Below are positions 34,085-46,024 of a stretch of DNA of 64,000 bases, piece after piece. Numbering within the stretch: position 1 is the stretch's first letter; each line of letters opens with the position of its first letter. Origin of the DNA: Hypomyces perniciosus (taxonomy: Eukaryota; Ascomycota; Sordariomycetes; Hypocreales; Hypocreaceae); the NCBI GenBank assembly GCA_008477525.1, contig SPDT01000011.1, positions 1 to 64,000 of the forward strand. Reading direction: 5' to 3'. The translations under genes and the position numbers were made by a program. The notes beneath the pieces are model-generated. The model was not told the origin of the DNA and did no database searches. It saw only the letters and a program-made list of their open reading frames with translations.

Positions 34085-36440
34085 TTACAGCTAAGCCAAA
34101 CACTATACGGAGTATTCGGTATGCATACACACCATACATACACAAAGCATGACACATACATAAACCACCGCTATCTAACCAATAATTTACAACAAATCAT
34201 TGCTAAATGCCGGCAATATATTATTGACAATCATCACAAATTTGCTGGTCTCTCAAGTTGCGTGTTCAGCATTCGAAAATTACTGGGAGATGGTGGTGGG
34301 GGCGACTATGGAGGCGGGGCCGGTCACACAGGTGATTGAGGCGTATGGACCATTTAGCGAGGAGGATTAGGTTTAATCTTTTGTATATTATGTATGTCTG
34401 TACATATTCTCTTCGGAGTGTCTATTCCGCGTATCGTGAAGGATGGAGTCCCCTACGACCGAATTCAAACCCAATTATCCTCGCCATCAATTCCGCGTCT
34501 CGACTTTGTTGTACTCAATGCACATATAAGAGACAAGTGCTCTGCCGCTCATTAGCTGCCCGCAGCACTACCAAACCCACTAGTGTCATTGCCATCGCCT
34601 TCAACAGGACGTCTATCGTACTTGCGTGTTATTTCGCGGTGAAAAAATTGCAAGGGTCCTAGTTTGTTTGTGTAGGTCCGCTGACCTCGCAACAGGCTCA
34701 GCCCAGTTGGAACTCCGGACCGTTATCGCCGGCACGATGACCCACCTGACGGTAACTAAACTGGACCTGTCGGACATCCCGACGACAGTATGGAAGCAAT
34801 GGGCCTATCCACCACGGTGCTTGCGCCATGGGTCGGCCTGTGTCTTCAGACCACGAAGGAGACAGTAGTAAATTTTGCCTGGAAAGTTATGGCATTAGGG
34901 GTCCTGTAGTCATGGCTGGGCTTGTTCGCGATACCACAAGAGCTAGCTTTCAGATAACTGATGGTCAGTTCGCCTGGAGGGCTTAGCCCAAGGCATGTAT
35001 GATTGAAAGTAAATACAATGTCGTCACTACTGTTGCTCTAACCCAATGTGGTAAGTGCTGCACCCTAGATTCCTAAATCTTGATCAGCTCAGCTCCTCTA
35101 AACAACCTGTGCGGACCGGAGGAGGATGGGACCTGCATTCCTGTTTCTTGACAAAAAGATTTCACACTATGTTCATCATAGTAACGGAGATGAAACTGGC
35201 GGATAGGCACCTTCGAGAAATGAAACAACAGGTGAGGGTGCGAATCCTATTCCGCATCTGTGGCTCTATGATTACTTGCCCTTGCTCCCTAACTGCGATG
35301 CTACATATGTCCCACTATCCATTCTCAATGTAGTTTAATTTTCGTTCGTAGGTCTACTCGCTCCAAGCCCCACACGCCACGTCATATTGATTGAGGCAGA
35401 CACTCAGAATCCCGATCTTGAGGGCAGGCCTGTGTGCCGTCGAGGCTGTAGGCTGGTAATAAGAGAAGAGTGAGGACATGCAGTACTTACTTCCATGCAG
35501 GAGGTACTGGTACATAGTAGTATGTACACTAATATTTTTGTTTCAACCACTGCACATTAGACCAGTTGTGAACTGTTTTGCTCATCGACCTACATAATCT
35601 TTGAGACCCCGTCACGGATGATGTTTTGTTGGGCCTGGTTTTGATTAACTGGCGAACCTATTATACTTGTAGGCTGTGCATATGGAGTCAAAGAGGAAAT
35701 CACTCACCGCAACAATCTGCGACCAACAGCCCCTGCTTGTTCAGCCTTGCAAATGTACGCGTGTTTTTTGGGTCCATCAACGAAGTACATCAATATAATG
35801 TGACGACTTCCTCCGGATGCAACGTATCCGGGGTTAAGACCACAGTTAGGCATTGGCCTAGTCGAATTGAGTGAGGCTTCTCCCTAAATGTCTCTAAGGA
35901 GAGGAGGTCTCAACAGCCCTCGGGTAGTATTATGTGCTTGCAGTGAGCCAGCTGCTGATTATTTTTGCTGTTCTTTTGTTGCAATCTGACCCTGATGGTA
36001 TCCATTATCCGAGCCAGGAAAACACTGCTTACGGCCAAACCCGAAACCAATAGTTACTAGACGTTGTGGTCTGACGTCCAAATAATTGCATTAACTGATA
36101 TTGTACACTGATTGTATAGAGGTAAACACTCTCCTTTAAGAGAGAAATGGACACGATTTGCAGTTCGCAGCTTAGCGGCTTGGCTAGGCTTGCGTGGGAT
36201 GGCTTTGTATCGCCTCCTGCATGAGATGGTTGCCTTCTCGTTGCCGCGAACCACAGGAAGCTAGATAAATACAGGAGGTTTACCTTTCGAGAATGTAAAT
36301 ATTCTGCGTTAAGAACTCGCGCACAAAAACACGCACTACTAGTGTGTATGTCGTACCGCCAACTACAGTTGGCTTTCACAATTGCTCGTCCATCGTCACT
36401 CCGGCGTCCCACATAAACGACTCTACTGGTGACGGATTCG
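34085..36440. other. Gene-free interval, probable promoter side of the C2H2 gene
   Basis: No recognisable coding region. Weak open stretches (34626-34868, 35055-35333) lack motifs. An exact TACGGAGTA lies at 34106. The last part presumably includes the leader of the gene starting at 36443. The open frame of that gene extends upstream to about 36344 without an ATG, so an upstream exon is possible. Confidence 0.35.
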
Positions 36441-36442
36441 AT

Positions 36443-37963
36443 ATGAACATGAGCGCTGGTAGTCCCTACTGCCGGCTTGAGAAGCTGATGGGATTACTCA
36501 CGGGCTGCCGACAGGTCGTCAATGCCGCCGTAACTGAAATAGCCGATCTGGTGACGATACTTGGTCCAGAACCCAGCACCAAGCCGCGTGCTGATCGCAC
36601 TCACTTGCCTGTGCCAGGCCTTGCCAATTGCTCGACTTGGCCACATCCTGCTTCGGTGGCAAGCTCGATAGCAGGTGACTCACAGGTCGCGCTGACTGTT
36701 GGCTACCTAGACTCAGTCGATAGGCGGAGACAAGGTAGGCACCAATTGCAGCATCAACTATTAGGTGACGATCAATACTCATCGTTTTGGTCTACAGGCC
36801 ATGGAATTGTATCAAACTTTGGCCACAACATGACTGATGTCTACGGGGACGATCTCTACGATCCAAATTTCACGATTACGGCGTCGTCGCCACCGTCGCA
36901 AGCCCATATAACAGCCTCGCCGAATAATAATGCTTTCAACCAGGGCATTAATGGCGCCACTAATCAACACCTTGGCACTGTACACCGCTCGCCTTTGTCA
37001 GCAAAATCTCGAGAGATATCTCCTTTCCGAAACGGATCACCATTAGCACCGTCCCCGATCCAAGAATCAGCCTGTCAGGGAAACATTACATGCAACACTG
37101 CGCAGCGAATGCGGGAACAAAACAAGACTCGACAAGAGGCCCAGCTCCTACAGCAGCAAACCGGAAATATGAAGACTGGAACACCCCAGACTATTTCCCC
37201 CAAGGACTCAATGCTCGAATTCAACGACCCGGATAAGGGGACGAACTTCCCGTTCTTTCCTCACAACGATGCCAACATTGTGGTGGATCAGTTCGGTAAG
37301 GTCATTCTTGGTGTGAACTCAGATGGGTCTAATACGCCCAGCTTTGGGCAAGGGACCAGCGGTGGCCAGCTCGGCTGCCTGCAGGCACAGCTGCCTACGG
37401 GCATTCAGGTGCCCCAGCGTTACCCTTTCATCGCTCACCCGCGGGCGAGCCAAGAGTCACCAATCTCGCGGCTTGGTTCGACAGACTCTAACTCTGCCAA
37501 ATCTGGGAACCACACACCAGTTTTGCAAGGACGACCGGTTGGTGCAGGTGCAGACGGGGGGACATACACATGCACGTATCACGGCTGTACACTGAGATTT
37601 GAGACACCGACACTACTACAAAAGCACAAGCGTGAGGGACACAGGCAAAAACACAGTGCAGGAAGCGGGCGATCGCATAAAAAAGGAGGTTTGACCTCGA
37701 GTCTGCTGAGCAGCCAGGCCGGTCCTCATCGATGCGACCGTATCAACCCAAGTACTGGAAAACCTTGCAACAGAGTCTTTTCACGACCGTACGACCTGAC
37801 TAGACATGAGGACATCATCCACAATGCCGGGAAACAGAAAGTGCATTGCAACCTGTGCACGGAGAAGACATTCAGTCGAGCTGATGCATTAACGAGACAC
37901 TACCGAGTCTGCCACCCTGGTGTTGAATTGCCTAGTAGGAATCGGCGACGCGGTGGAACTTAA
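36443..37963 (+). CDS. C2H2 zinc-finger transcription factor, Rpn4-like
   Basis: A 506-residue protein from ATG 36443 (MNMSAGSPYCRLEKLMGLL). The middle is Ser/Pro/Gln/Asn-rich with SPLSAKSREISPF, a PKDSMLEF motif and FPFFPHNDANIVVDQFGKV, a pattern I associate with the fungal Rpn4-like group that regulates proteasome genes. The C-terminus has C2H2 modules: YTCTYHGCTLRFETPTLLQK followed by H…H (about 37564-37640), a long finger PHRCDRINPSTGKPCNRVFS with RPYDLTRHEDIIH (about 37724-37823), and VHCNLCTEKTFSRADALTRH with YRVCH (about 37840-37915). The stop is at 37963 after a basic tail RNRRRGG. No lesion was seen. Nuclear location and DNA binding follow from the fingers; the Rpn4 assignment is from motif resemblance only. 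Confidence 0.8.
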   Translation: MNMSAGSPYCRLEKLMGLLTGCRQVVNAAVTEIADLVTILGPEPSTKPRADRTHLPVPGLANCSTWPHPASVASSIAGDSQVALTVGYLDSVDRRRQGRHQLQHQLLGDDQYSSFWSTGHGIVSNFGHNMTDVYGDDLYDPNFTITASSPPSQAHITASPNNNAFNQGINGATNQHLGTVHRSPLSAKSREISPFRNGSPLAPSPIQESACQGNITCNTAQRMREQNKTRQEAQLLQQQTGNMKTGTPQTISPKDSMLEFNDPDKGTNFPFFPHNDANIVVDQFGKVILGVNSDGSNTPSFGQGTSGGQLGCLQAQLPTGIQVPQRYPFIAHPRASQESPISRLGSTDSNSAKSGNHTPVLQGRPVGAGADGGTYTCTYHGCTLRFETPTLLQKHKREGHRQKHSAGSGRSHKKGGLTSSLLSSQAGPHRCDRINPSTGKPCNRVFSRPYDLTRHEDIIHNAGKQKVHCNLCTEKTFSRADALTRHYRVCHPGVELPSRNRRRGGT

Positions 37964-38689
37964 CGATGACGGCTGTAGTGTTGGGATTGCGGTACCAGAC
38001 ATACAAAGTCCACACAACTATAAAATAACGACACCACATATATTCGTGTATTTTCAGTAGATACATGCAGTTGGCAATCCATTGGAAGAGAAGCAGGCCG
38101 AACAGCAGAGCAACCAAGATAAGGATGATGCTGCATGACGTCGTCGGCGGCCGGTAAGGGACATTCGATTTGTGTGTGTCTGGGCACCCGCTGGAGGAGC
38201 TTGACTCAGAAAGCCTTTTGATTGAAACATTGTAATTAGCCAGATGGCAGCACGACCGTTGGCCTAGTTCACACAACCATGGGAAGCTAATTGGAGAATC
38301 TACCTCCCTGCCTTCCGCTCATGAGATAGATAAGAATTGTATCATCATGGCGTCCGAGAAGTCTGAGGATCCGACGGTGCGAGCAAAAAAGGCTTTAGAT
38401 GTTATTACTGATTTAATAGCTCGTTGGTTTTCCACTCTTTTCCTGATCTGACGCGCTCTTTCCCTTAAGGACTTCTTTGAAGAGCTCTGGTATAGGCAGA
38501 AAAATGAGTAGGAGGGGTTAGTTTTAAGGGGAAACAGGCCGAGGAGTGAAATGCCACGTTGCCTCAAGGACGACAACCCGATGAGAGGGATTGGAATATT
38601 ATGGCTCATTTTAATGAGGTCCTCCAACATTTGGAGCACATCTTAATTACTTTCGAAGGTGATGGTCGACAGCGGATGCAAAAGAGCGG

Positions 38690-39118
38690 CTATATTAAAG
38701 CATATGGATGAGATTTGGATATTATGTTTGGCCGCCAGTAATTGCTTAATAAAATGGAGGTATATAAGGCCGCTGATCATCGATATCCCGACCCTGAGCG
38801 ATTCGAGGTTAATATTAATCCCTACAATAAGAAACTTGATAACTACTACTCGCCGCTTAATGAGACACCGGTATATTATGCGGCCGTCGCGCTTCATTCA
38901 GCGAATCATTGGAATACTTTGAAGAGATGTCGGCAGATCGCCTAAAATGGATCCAGACTGCAAAGTCCCTTGTGGTAGGGTTGTATAGGCCGCATTATGA
39001 GGCGCAAGTTGTCTTCTTCATTTTGTTGAAGCCTGAACGCAAAAGCTAGTGCTGTTTCTCCCACCACGAATAAGCTGGATACAGAGTGGTCGTAATAGTA
39101 ATAAAAAATAAATAAAAA
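38690..39118 (+). mobile_element. hAT-type transposase relic
   Basis: Across frame changes the plus strand reads MDEIWILCLAASN, then LLNKMEVYKAADHRYPDPER and KLDNYYSPLNETPVYYAAVA followed by LHSANHW (about 38845-38910). The pattern Y-Y-x-x-x-x-x-T-P-V-Y-x-A-A-x-x-L-H-P/S-x-x-x-W is the characteristic block of fungal hAT transposases upstream of their dimerisation domain. A short tail NKLDTEWS ends in stop codons and an A-rich stretch, and this end is repeated at 2806-2860. The catalytic N-terminal parts are absent or unrecognisable. A minus-strand open frame over 38319-38639 is a by-product. Confidence 0.6.
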
Positions 39119-40064
39119 TTATCGCGTTGAAGAAATTAGCAAAAGTTGTCCTCTCTGATGCGTTGCTCTGTTGCGTATAGCTACCTGAACTTCTGATATA
39201 TCAAGACGCATACAAGCTATGAAGGATAGTTTGATGCCCTAACTGTTCTTTGTGCTTAATGGCATCTTCCAGAAAGGCCTAGAATCTTCTGTGAGTGTCA
39301 TGTTGGGATAAATATTCCCAAGGACCTATTAGCTTCCCCCAAAACGTGATGGGGTTGACCTGTCACGTAAGGAAATTGGAAGAAATTTCCTTGCTGATAT
39401 TGGGTTGGGCTAGTTTCTTGATCCTTTCACCGTTTGCTGCTGAACTATTCCTGGAGTTCAAGACAGATTTTGGCGGTATGGGTAGCTGTTGAAGAAATTC
39501 AACCGCTTCTCCTCGGTAGATAGACTTCTCAAAAGGGTATTTCGGTGGATACATGTTGAGAAACTCCACAATATTAGAAATTGTGATTAATGCTTTATTA
39601 CCGTGGGCTAAGGCTTTGTAAGCGTCTGATGAAGTAGGAGGAGAGCGTGTTTGTTAGATGGGGTGGTATTACCTAGTATGAAATACTCCATACATGTACC
39701 CACTTTGCTGTTCAGGTACTAATCCCACAAAATTGATAAGAGTGTGCTCATATGTAACTGTTTCTTTCGGTCTAGTAGGGTGGCTCTCACATATTCCAGC
39801 TGTTCTCTCCCTTTAACCTTACCCTACCCCAGACTAGCTTCTCTTCTTACATACATGCTATCCATATGAAGTTTTACATATCTCTGTTATTAGTTATCTG
39901 CTCGGGCCTTTCACTCTATATGGGTGTGTGGGCTAGCACCTATGGTAGGCGATTAAAACCACTATATATCTCGGGTGTTGCTACTTCAAACATGGCTACA
40001 TTTCTCTCTTATTTTGTATCCGCTCCTAGTAACCTTGCCATTATCCCAAATACAATTTTCCCTC

Positions 40065-40993
40065 ATGGATTATAAGGAGACAGAAGTTGCGCTTTCCCAA
40101 ATCATCGAGACGTCGATTACGTTCACTGGGATAATAGTCTTTCTTCTCCTTTACCTTTGGTGGACGATTCTATTGAAGAAGCGAGAAATGATCACCATCA
40201 AACATTTTGGACATTGAAGGGGTCCATCTCACTTCTTCAAGGCAATTGGGCATTGATTCTGACTAGCTGTCTCCTCTCTGTCTCTGGGCTTGTATTGGCG
40301 TTTTGTTTGTATCCTCCAGAACAGGACATCTTTCCACCTTCCTTAGTTACCCCTGCCTGGTTGCCTGGAAAGGGGTCACTGTACTTCTGATTAACAGTGC
40401 CGAGGTATTCTTCATGATTACTAGGGACAACATGGTTGCTGATATAGTGCAGATAATCAAGCTTATGTATCCATTGAGCAATACCTATCGAACCTGGAAA
40501 GATGAGATTTGTCATTTTTGGGGTTATCCTCCTCTTCCATGGTGGATTCGGGATTGCCCTCTGGAAGCTGACCCAATCTGGAGTTGAATTCTTATGGGCC
40601 ATCCCTGTGGCATCGCATTTTTGTGTGGTAATCATAACTTTGATGATCTGGTGGGATCGTCGGGAACCGTTTCAGACTCTCGGCAACAACGGTCGCATTA
40701 AACCACAGTTAGTGTCAATAGTACTGATTAGTGCATTGGCTTTTATAGGGGGGTTCATACTTCTTCTCAGTTCTGTGCTCGGTCAGATCAAGCAGCAGTT
40801 GGGAGGTCAGTGTGGAATTTGCGTACTACTGCTTGCAGTGGTTAAGTACCGCTTGGTGAAGCTATCTAGGAAGCCGGTGAACACAACACTCACGCATTGG
40901 GATGCAGAGCTTGGGTGTAAACGCCGGGGCATAGTAGCTACCACATTGCATGACAGCGATCAAGCATTTACTAGGCCTGAAAGCATTCTTTAA
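40065..40993 (+). pseudogene. Polytopic membrane protein, GGQC family, copy A
   Basis: One of three paralogues in the window; the family is not one I recognise. Start ATG 40065 (MDYKETEVALSQIIETSITF). Hydrophobic segments follow: FTGIIVFLLLYLWWTILL (about 40119-40172), ILTSCLLSVSGLVLAFCLY, YPCLVAWKGVTVLLINSAE, FVIFGVILLFHGGFGIALW, FLWAIPVASHFCVVIITLM and VLISALAFIGGFILLLSSV, then the signature IKQQLGGQCGIC (about 40785-40820) and a polar tail to 40993. An intron at 40405-40452 (GTATTC…GTGCAG) has the same place and phase as in copy C. Frame changes near 40205, 40335 and 40500 disrupt it relative to copies B and C, so it is probably dead. About 290 residues and six or seven membrane spans are predicted for the intact form. 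Confidence 0.65.
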
Positions 40994-41423
40994 TAGAAAT
41001 ATTTCTTAGCTTCTTTATTCCCTCACGTTGAAACATACTGATTCATGCAGTTCTTGCCTCCAAGCCTTTCGATACGAGAGCCACACACGTGAACAGCAAA
41101 GGCTATAGGAGCACAGTAACTAGTCGATTAGATTCTACTCATCATTAAGTATGAAACTAGTCAGACGATCAGGACGGATATGCCGGATTGGCTATGATTG
41201 AAAACACAGCTCGAAGATTCCTATTAGCAAAGATTGTATTAGATCGAATACACACCAACCGAAATATATCGCTGATAGTCTTGCAAAATTGCCTTTATTT
41301 TTTCTGTTGCTAAAGAATCTGGCGCCCTTGGCCATTCACCCTCGCCTTCACATTTACTATGGTGACCTACTATCATTCCCCACTACCAAAAGATGTAAGC
41401 CATTCAGCCTAGGTGCAGGATTA

Positions 41424-42073
41424 TCATGCTCCGGCAGGTGCTTTTGCAAGCTGGCTTTTAGCTTGTTCAAGCTCTTGCTGGTACTGGTAATTAAGGATGG
41501 CGAGGTTGTTCAAGTCGATCTGGTGACGCGTTTTGGCTTCCTGTAGTGCTTTGGTGAATTTGTGCTGCAAATCCGCGTTGTGTGCATGAAGCTCCTCGAT
41601 GTCCTTCTGCGCAGATTCATACGCCGCCTGCAATTCTCCAAACTTGTTCTCGAGGGCGTTTTTTAGACTAGCGAAGTTCTTCGATTTCCTTCTGTCCTGG
41701 CGTCGTCCAAACTCGTGGCTTCTGTAAGCTTTTGCTGGAGCTCCTCAAGCTTCCTTGTCAGGATTTGGTTCACACTAGCTTCTGAAGGGTGAAGTAGCCG
41801 CTGGAATTGGGCAGAATCTCTCCCGAGTTCTCTCTTTAGATACTGGTTTTTTTTCTTCTGACCAATCTGGCCAGCTTTTGATCTTCTGCAGCCGCTTCTA
41901 TCAGTCAAACTTGCACCTGATTTGGATAGAAGTAGAAAGCAGCAAGGAATTGATAGATGCTTGAGTGGCCTACCTTGTGCACTGTATAGTTCAAGCACAT
42001 CTTGAGTGTTGATAAGCGCTCTGATGAACGATAATACCCTCTTTCCTGATAGATGAGATTGAATAGTGGTCAA
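41424..42073 (-). pseudogene. Coiled-coil protein, frame-broken
   Basis: The minus strand encodes an N-terminal segment (MTTIQSHLSGKRVLSFIRAL), then a likely in-frame intron at 41917-41973 (GTAGGC…AATCAG), then SGCRRSKAGQIGQKKKNQYL and long heptad-rich helices (TRKLEELQQKLTEATSLDDA). Near 41660 the frame is lost. A shifted frame resumes with SLKNALENKFGELQAAYESA and QKDIEELHAHNADLQHKF and ends …LEQAKSQLAKAPAGA at 41424. The intact product would be a roughly 190-residue, mostly helical protein. It converges on membrane-protein relic A. No family was recognised, and such coiled coils give no clue to function. Confidence 0.5.
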
Positions 42074-42765
42074 GATCTTAAGGCTATAATAGAGGCATCT
42101 GAGTCAGGCCTGGGGTCCTATAAGCATGTTGGCCTTGGGCACTGGTATGAGTATTTAATATTCCAGGCCCACTCATCGGAGAGGAATCACTAAGCGTAAT
42201 GCCAAGTGCCAATTCAGAGCTGCTTCGCGCTGAATGGTAGTTGCCTGCCTCTGGGCCAGTCTGAACTGTCAACAGCACATATAACCTGCATTATCAGCAC
42301 AATTACAGAGGTGTACACTTTACTTTTGTTGGCCTGGTGCAACAGTTTAACATGAACGCCTACAGTGGTGGGTGGTGTGTAGGAAGTACCAGCTAAAAGT
42401 GGGCGAGCTATCTGCAATCGGGAGAGCTTGAATTGAGGAGCGCCACGAAGGCAAAACTAAACCCTTTCGATAGATTTGACGGGATGCTGTCTATTCTTAC
42501 GCGAAAACTCACGCTAACTATTTCAGGGAAGATGGACAGATTAGCCTAGCGCATAAGCCTAGTTGAGACTGACCAATCTGCGCTCGGGAAAGTCGGTTTG
42601 TTGTGAGAGCAGAATCTTATCAAGCTTATCCCATGGCCGAGATAATAGTAGACCCACTTATTTACTTAATGAGGAAATATTCATAGGATACGAATTGAAT
42701 TTCGACCGTATGCATGAATTTGAATGAATACACCCCTGGAAATTCAAAGTCATAATTGATGGACA

Positions 42766-42952
42766 TAGATGCACGGCAGTGGCTGTTGCAGCATATAGGG
42801 TGATTTTATTATGATCATGCTTATCGACTGTTCTGTTCCTCTTGTCAGGAAGCTTTTTTCCTTCAGCCCCTTTTCTTCAGGTGGGTCATCTATGTGTTAT
42901 GTACACCCCCATTTCGGCATACGCTCCATGCTGCATAAAGCAGTATCCAACA
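42766..42952 (-). repeat. Solo LTR, family C, with 5-bp duplication
   Basis: The minus strand reads TGTTGGATACTGCTTTATGC … CACTGCCGTGCATCTA, flanked on the plus strand by the direct repeat GGACA (42761-42765 and 42953-42957). It gives the clearest 5' end for family C. Confidence 0.7.
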
Positions 42953-43690
42953 GGACACGCTGTTGGTTGTGGGGGTAATGGTTTCATACAGCATATTTGG
43001 CGAGCAGACGGAATATCAGGGTGGCGCGAAATGCGCATGCAGCATGCGTTATTTCAGGGAGCCAACGGCAAAGCTAATGTATACAGACAGAATCACAGTG
43101 ACTTCAAGTCACGATCTGCCTCTCCTTTTTTGTGTGGGTATGTGAGTGTCAGTCCGTACTTCGCATTTCCCTCCCGATTTACTGTGCGGGTGCGACTGAG
43201 TTGGGTAGTCAGAATAAAGCAACCGGCGCTAATGCGGGGCGTTAGAGCACACCCTGCAAGGCGACTTCCTTCGAAAGGCCATGGGCATTCTAGTACTTCC
43301 GGCTTGGAACTTGGCGGGTACTGAGCACCAGAAGGCAGGGGTGCTCTCGCTGGTAGGGTGCACAGAACATCCTGTTCGATCGAGGGTGTCGTTTGTACCA
43401 CAGCGGAGCCAGTGGCAGATCGCTAACAGAGCAATGTGCAGGCCTAAAGTGCCCAGTTCTCCTTCCACCATCGCTTATGCAGGTACCGTGCCAATTACAC
43501 CCAGGTACGTACAGACCATATACTTACCACCATGGGTACTGGGATTAGACGACATAGGCCACGACAATCTTGATCTACATTGACCTGGGTCGTCTTCCAC
43601 CCCATTTGGTCGGCTGAGATCGGTATTCCCAGCTTTGGGCCATCTTGACTCCAGCGAAAATCATAAGGCGGGGGAGAAACAAGCGGCAAC

Positions 43691-43866
43691 ACCCACTCAA
43701 TTGCCCCGTGTCCTCTTCTGTGCTCCCATCTTCATTGGATTCTCTTCCAGCCATTTTATCATAGAAGCAGAACATCGCGCGTTCTGCTTCACCTCACGTC
43801 AGATCACAGGTTCCCTTGCATACGCATTTTTGCTTATTCCAACAACTAGACCGACGTTATCCGAAA
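43691..43866 (+). repeat. Family A LTR, 5'-truncated (copy 4)
   Basis: It begins inside the family at CACTCAATTGCCC and keeps AACATCGCGCGTTCTGCTTC and ACCTCACGTCAGATCACAGG to the 3' end CCGACGTTATCCGAAA. The first 60 or so bases are missing. Confidence 0.7.
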
Positions 43867-44275
43867 TTAGCAAACTCGCCAACATCGAGATAGAACTCTT
43901 GGATAATAGGGTAGATTACTTCTTGGGGAAACCCTATTATTTCAAGGCCTGCATCTCTAATTAAAGCCAACATGGCCTATATTTAAACCGGTCCTACCTA
44001 ACCGGGCCAAAGTGGGGAATATTGCTCCGTCACAACAGGGCACTCGCTCTGTCGGGTTGGCGACTTTTTTTGGGTTTTGTGTACTTCGCAAGGCGGCTAT
44101 TTTCAGACACAGGATGCGAAACAAGGCTAGTCTGGTGATGCCATCTAATCAACGATCACATTTTCGGCTTTCCTGGCTACGATCCCCACAGCTTTAAATC
44201 TACCTTTAAAAACTATCACTAAAGGCACCGTCTCCTCTAGACTAGGGGCTTTTGGAGCTGCTGAAAGAACTTATG

Positions 44276-46024
44276 TTACACTTTGCAACGTTTATCTGGG
44301 CTCGGCGACGTTTCCCATGTTCGCTTCCTCCCTCTGAAATTCCTCCTAGCTTTGGCAGCTCGGCCTATGGAGACTGCCTCTCGACCGTGCTTCGACCCAC
44401 CATGTTGTGCTAGACCTACTATAGGACTGTGAGTAGAACGCTTGGTCTGCTTACGGGTCTCTTTCATACCTTCTGTCGGCGGTTGACCCCATTTTGGATG
44501 GACCATTTCATCATTGGCATACAGTGTATGAGCTTTCGTGAGTCGACCGAGTTGTTCGAGAGCATTAGCTTTCTTTCGAGTCTGAGAACGGGAGGACCGT
44601 TCAGTAGAGTTTCCATACGCTGCCGACAGGACACAAATGACATCATTGACATCAGCATCACCAGGGGCCAGTGAGTGTCTCGCAACGAGGCCCCAATAGC
44701 CTTGGAGCTGGTCCTGGTCACTGATGCATTTGTGCAAGGCCACGAGAAAACTGCTCGTAATCACGTCCGGGACACAAGCAGCACTATTCCCATTGAATGG
44801 GCAGAGCTGATCCCGTGTAAGTAGTTTGTCATCAAATGGAGCCAAGCTATACCCTCTCTCAAGGAGTCTCAGAGCTGTATCAAACCGACCATTTAATAAA
44901 GCGATGCGCAGGGAAGTGTAATCTTTCGAATCTCCGGCATTGACATTGGCACCAAGTTCAAACAACTTGGATAAGTTCTTATCCTCTGTTGATCTGGGGC
45001 TAGGTGATGAATTCAGCGATGAGATGTACCGCATGAGTGGAGTGAATCCCCAACAATCCTCAGCATTAATATCTTGACCGTAAATCTTCATCAGGTGCTC
45101 CACTAGGCGTAAACGACCTTCAGCAGCAGCGCAGTGGAGGGCTGTGGATCTAAATCCCGGCATACTGAGTGGATGTCCCCATTGTAATAGTTGCTTCGCA
45201 ATAGAGAGGCGGTCGTATATAATGGACAGGTAAAGGGGACTAATTCGGTCCTCTAGGTTCTGTCCGTTATCAAAATTGACCTTGGTGCATTGCCGAAGGA
45301 TAAACTCCATAATCTCATCATCCCCTCGGATGGCAGCGATATGAACGGGGCTCAGCAAGGACGACTGGGGGAGCTCCTCGCAATCTGATATGCATTTTTG
45401 GCACGGCGAATCATCAAAAAACTTCCGACATCTGTCGCATGAGCAGTCTAAAATCTGCAAGCAGGTGGAAGCAGAGCCGCCTCCTGAACAAGCGCAAGAC
45501 CTGGGTCTATACCGGCATGATCCGGTGCTTGATCTCAGATCCGGCCAAATACAGCAGTACCAGTGCAGATACGTATGGCTTGGTGGTTGAAGCAAATGTG
45601 CAGACACTCGCACAGATGTGTACCAGTTTGCTTTGTGTTTCTCAAATATCTGAAGTGTTTTCAGGCTCTCCGTTGCTGGGGATTGGGAAGGCGTGAGACC
45701 CTGATCCGACACGACCTTGGGCTCTGGAGGCCTCGCTAGAGAGAGGACAATACCTTGGGAATCATGATCGTTGATGTCAAACTGAACCGCCACCGTTAAG
45801 TGGAGCGAGGCTAAGATGTCTGCAAATCGCCGGCAGCATGCCCTGAACATTGCTATATCTCTTGGACGAAGGTGCTTGGCAATGTGTTCGATGATTTCAG
45901 CGGCCAGCTTTTGGAGTGTTGTTTTTGGTACCACATTGCCTTGTTCTTCGGGCTCGAGGGGGTTTGAGTGTGCCTCTTGAATGGTGAGTCCGTGCCCTGA
46001 AGAATATTCCGTGTCGACATCCAT
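44276..46024 (-). CDS. F-box and ankyrin-repeat protein, intact
   Basis: A single-exon 582-residue protein starting MDVDTEYSSGHGL. Residues about 35-73 form an F-box (LAAEIIEHIAKHLRPRDIAM, then FRACCRRFADIL), the module that binds Skp1 in SCF ubiquitin ligases. A Cys-rich linker (about 190-240, CSCDRCRKF…CQKCISDC) may bind metal. From about 250 to 420 come ankyrin repeats: SPVHIAAIRGDDEIMEFILR, ISPLYLSIIYDRLSIAKQLL, TALHCAAAEGRLRLVEHLMK, FTPLMRYISSL and YTSLRIALLNGRFDTALRLL. The last 80 residues are basic and disordered with KARRNFRGRKR, a likely nuclear signal. The layout suggests a substrate receptor; the target is unknown. No lesion was found. Fungal accessory regions often carry such fast-evolving F-box/ankyrin genes. 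Confidence 0.85.
   Translation of the reverse strand: MDVDTEYSSGHGLTIQEAHSNPLEPEEQGNVVPKTTLQKLAAEIIEHIAKHLRPRDIAMFRACCRRFADILASLHLTVAVQFDINDHDSQGIVLSLARPPEPKVVSDQGLTPSQSPATESLKTLQIFEKHKANWYTSVRVSAHLLQPPSHTYLHWYCCIWPDLRSSTGSCRYRPRSCACSGGGSASTCLQILDCSCDRCRKFFDDSPCQKCISDCEELPQSSLLSPVHIAAIRGDDEIMEFILRQCTKVNFDNGQNLEDRISPLYLSIIYDRLSIAKQLLQWGHPLSMPGFRSTALHCAAAEGRLRLVEHLMKIYGQDINAEDCWGFTPLMRYISSLNSSPSPRSTEDKNLSKLFELGANVNAGDSKDYTSLRIALLNGRFDTALRLLERGYSLAPFDDKLLTRDQLCPFNGNSAACVPDVITSSFLVALHKCISDQDQLQGYWGLVARHSLAPGDADVNDVICVLSAAYGNSTERSSRSQTRKKANALEQLGRLTKAHTLYANDEMVHPKWGQPPTEGMKETRKQTKRSTHSPIVGLAQHGGSKHGREAVSIGRAAKARRNFRGRKRTWETSPSPDKRCKV

Noticed and set aside
35055..35333. 92-codon plus-strand frame
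   Set aside because: No motif, no neighbouring exon and composition like the surrounding non-coding sequence.
39150..39600. Minus-strand protein-like stretch (PPKYPFEKSIYRGEAVEFLQ)
   Set aside because: Only a short fragment with stops, no family recognised and no splice sites to support a gene.
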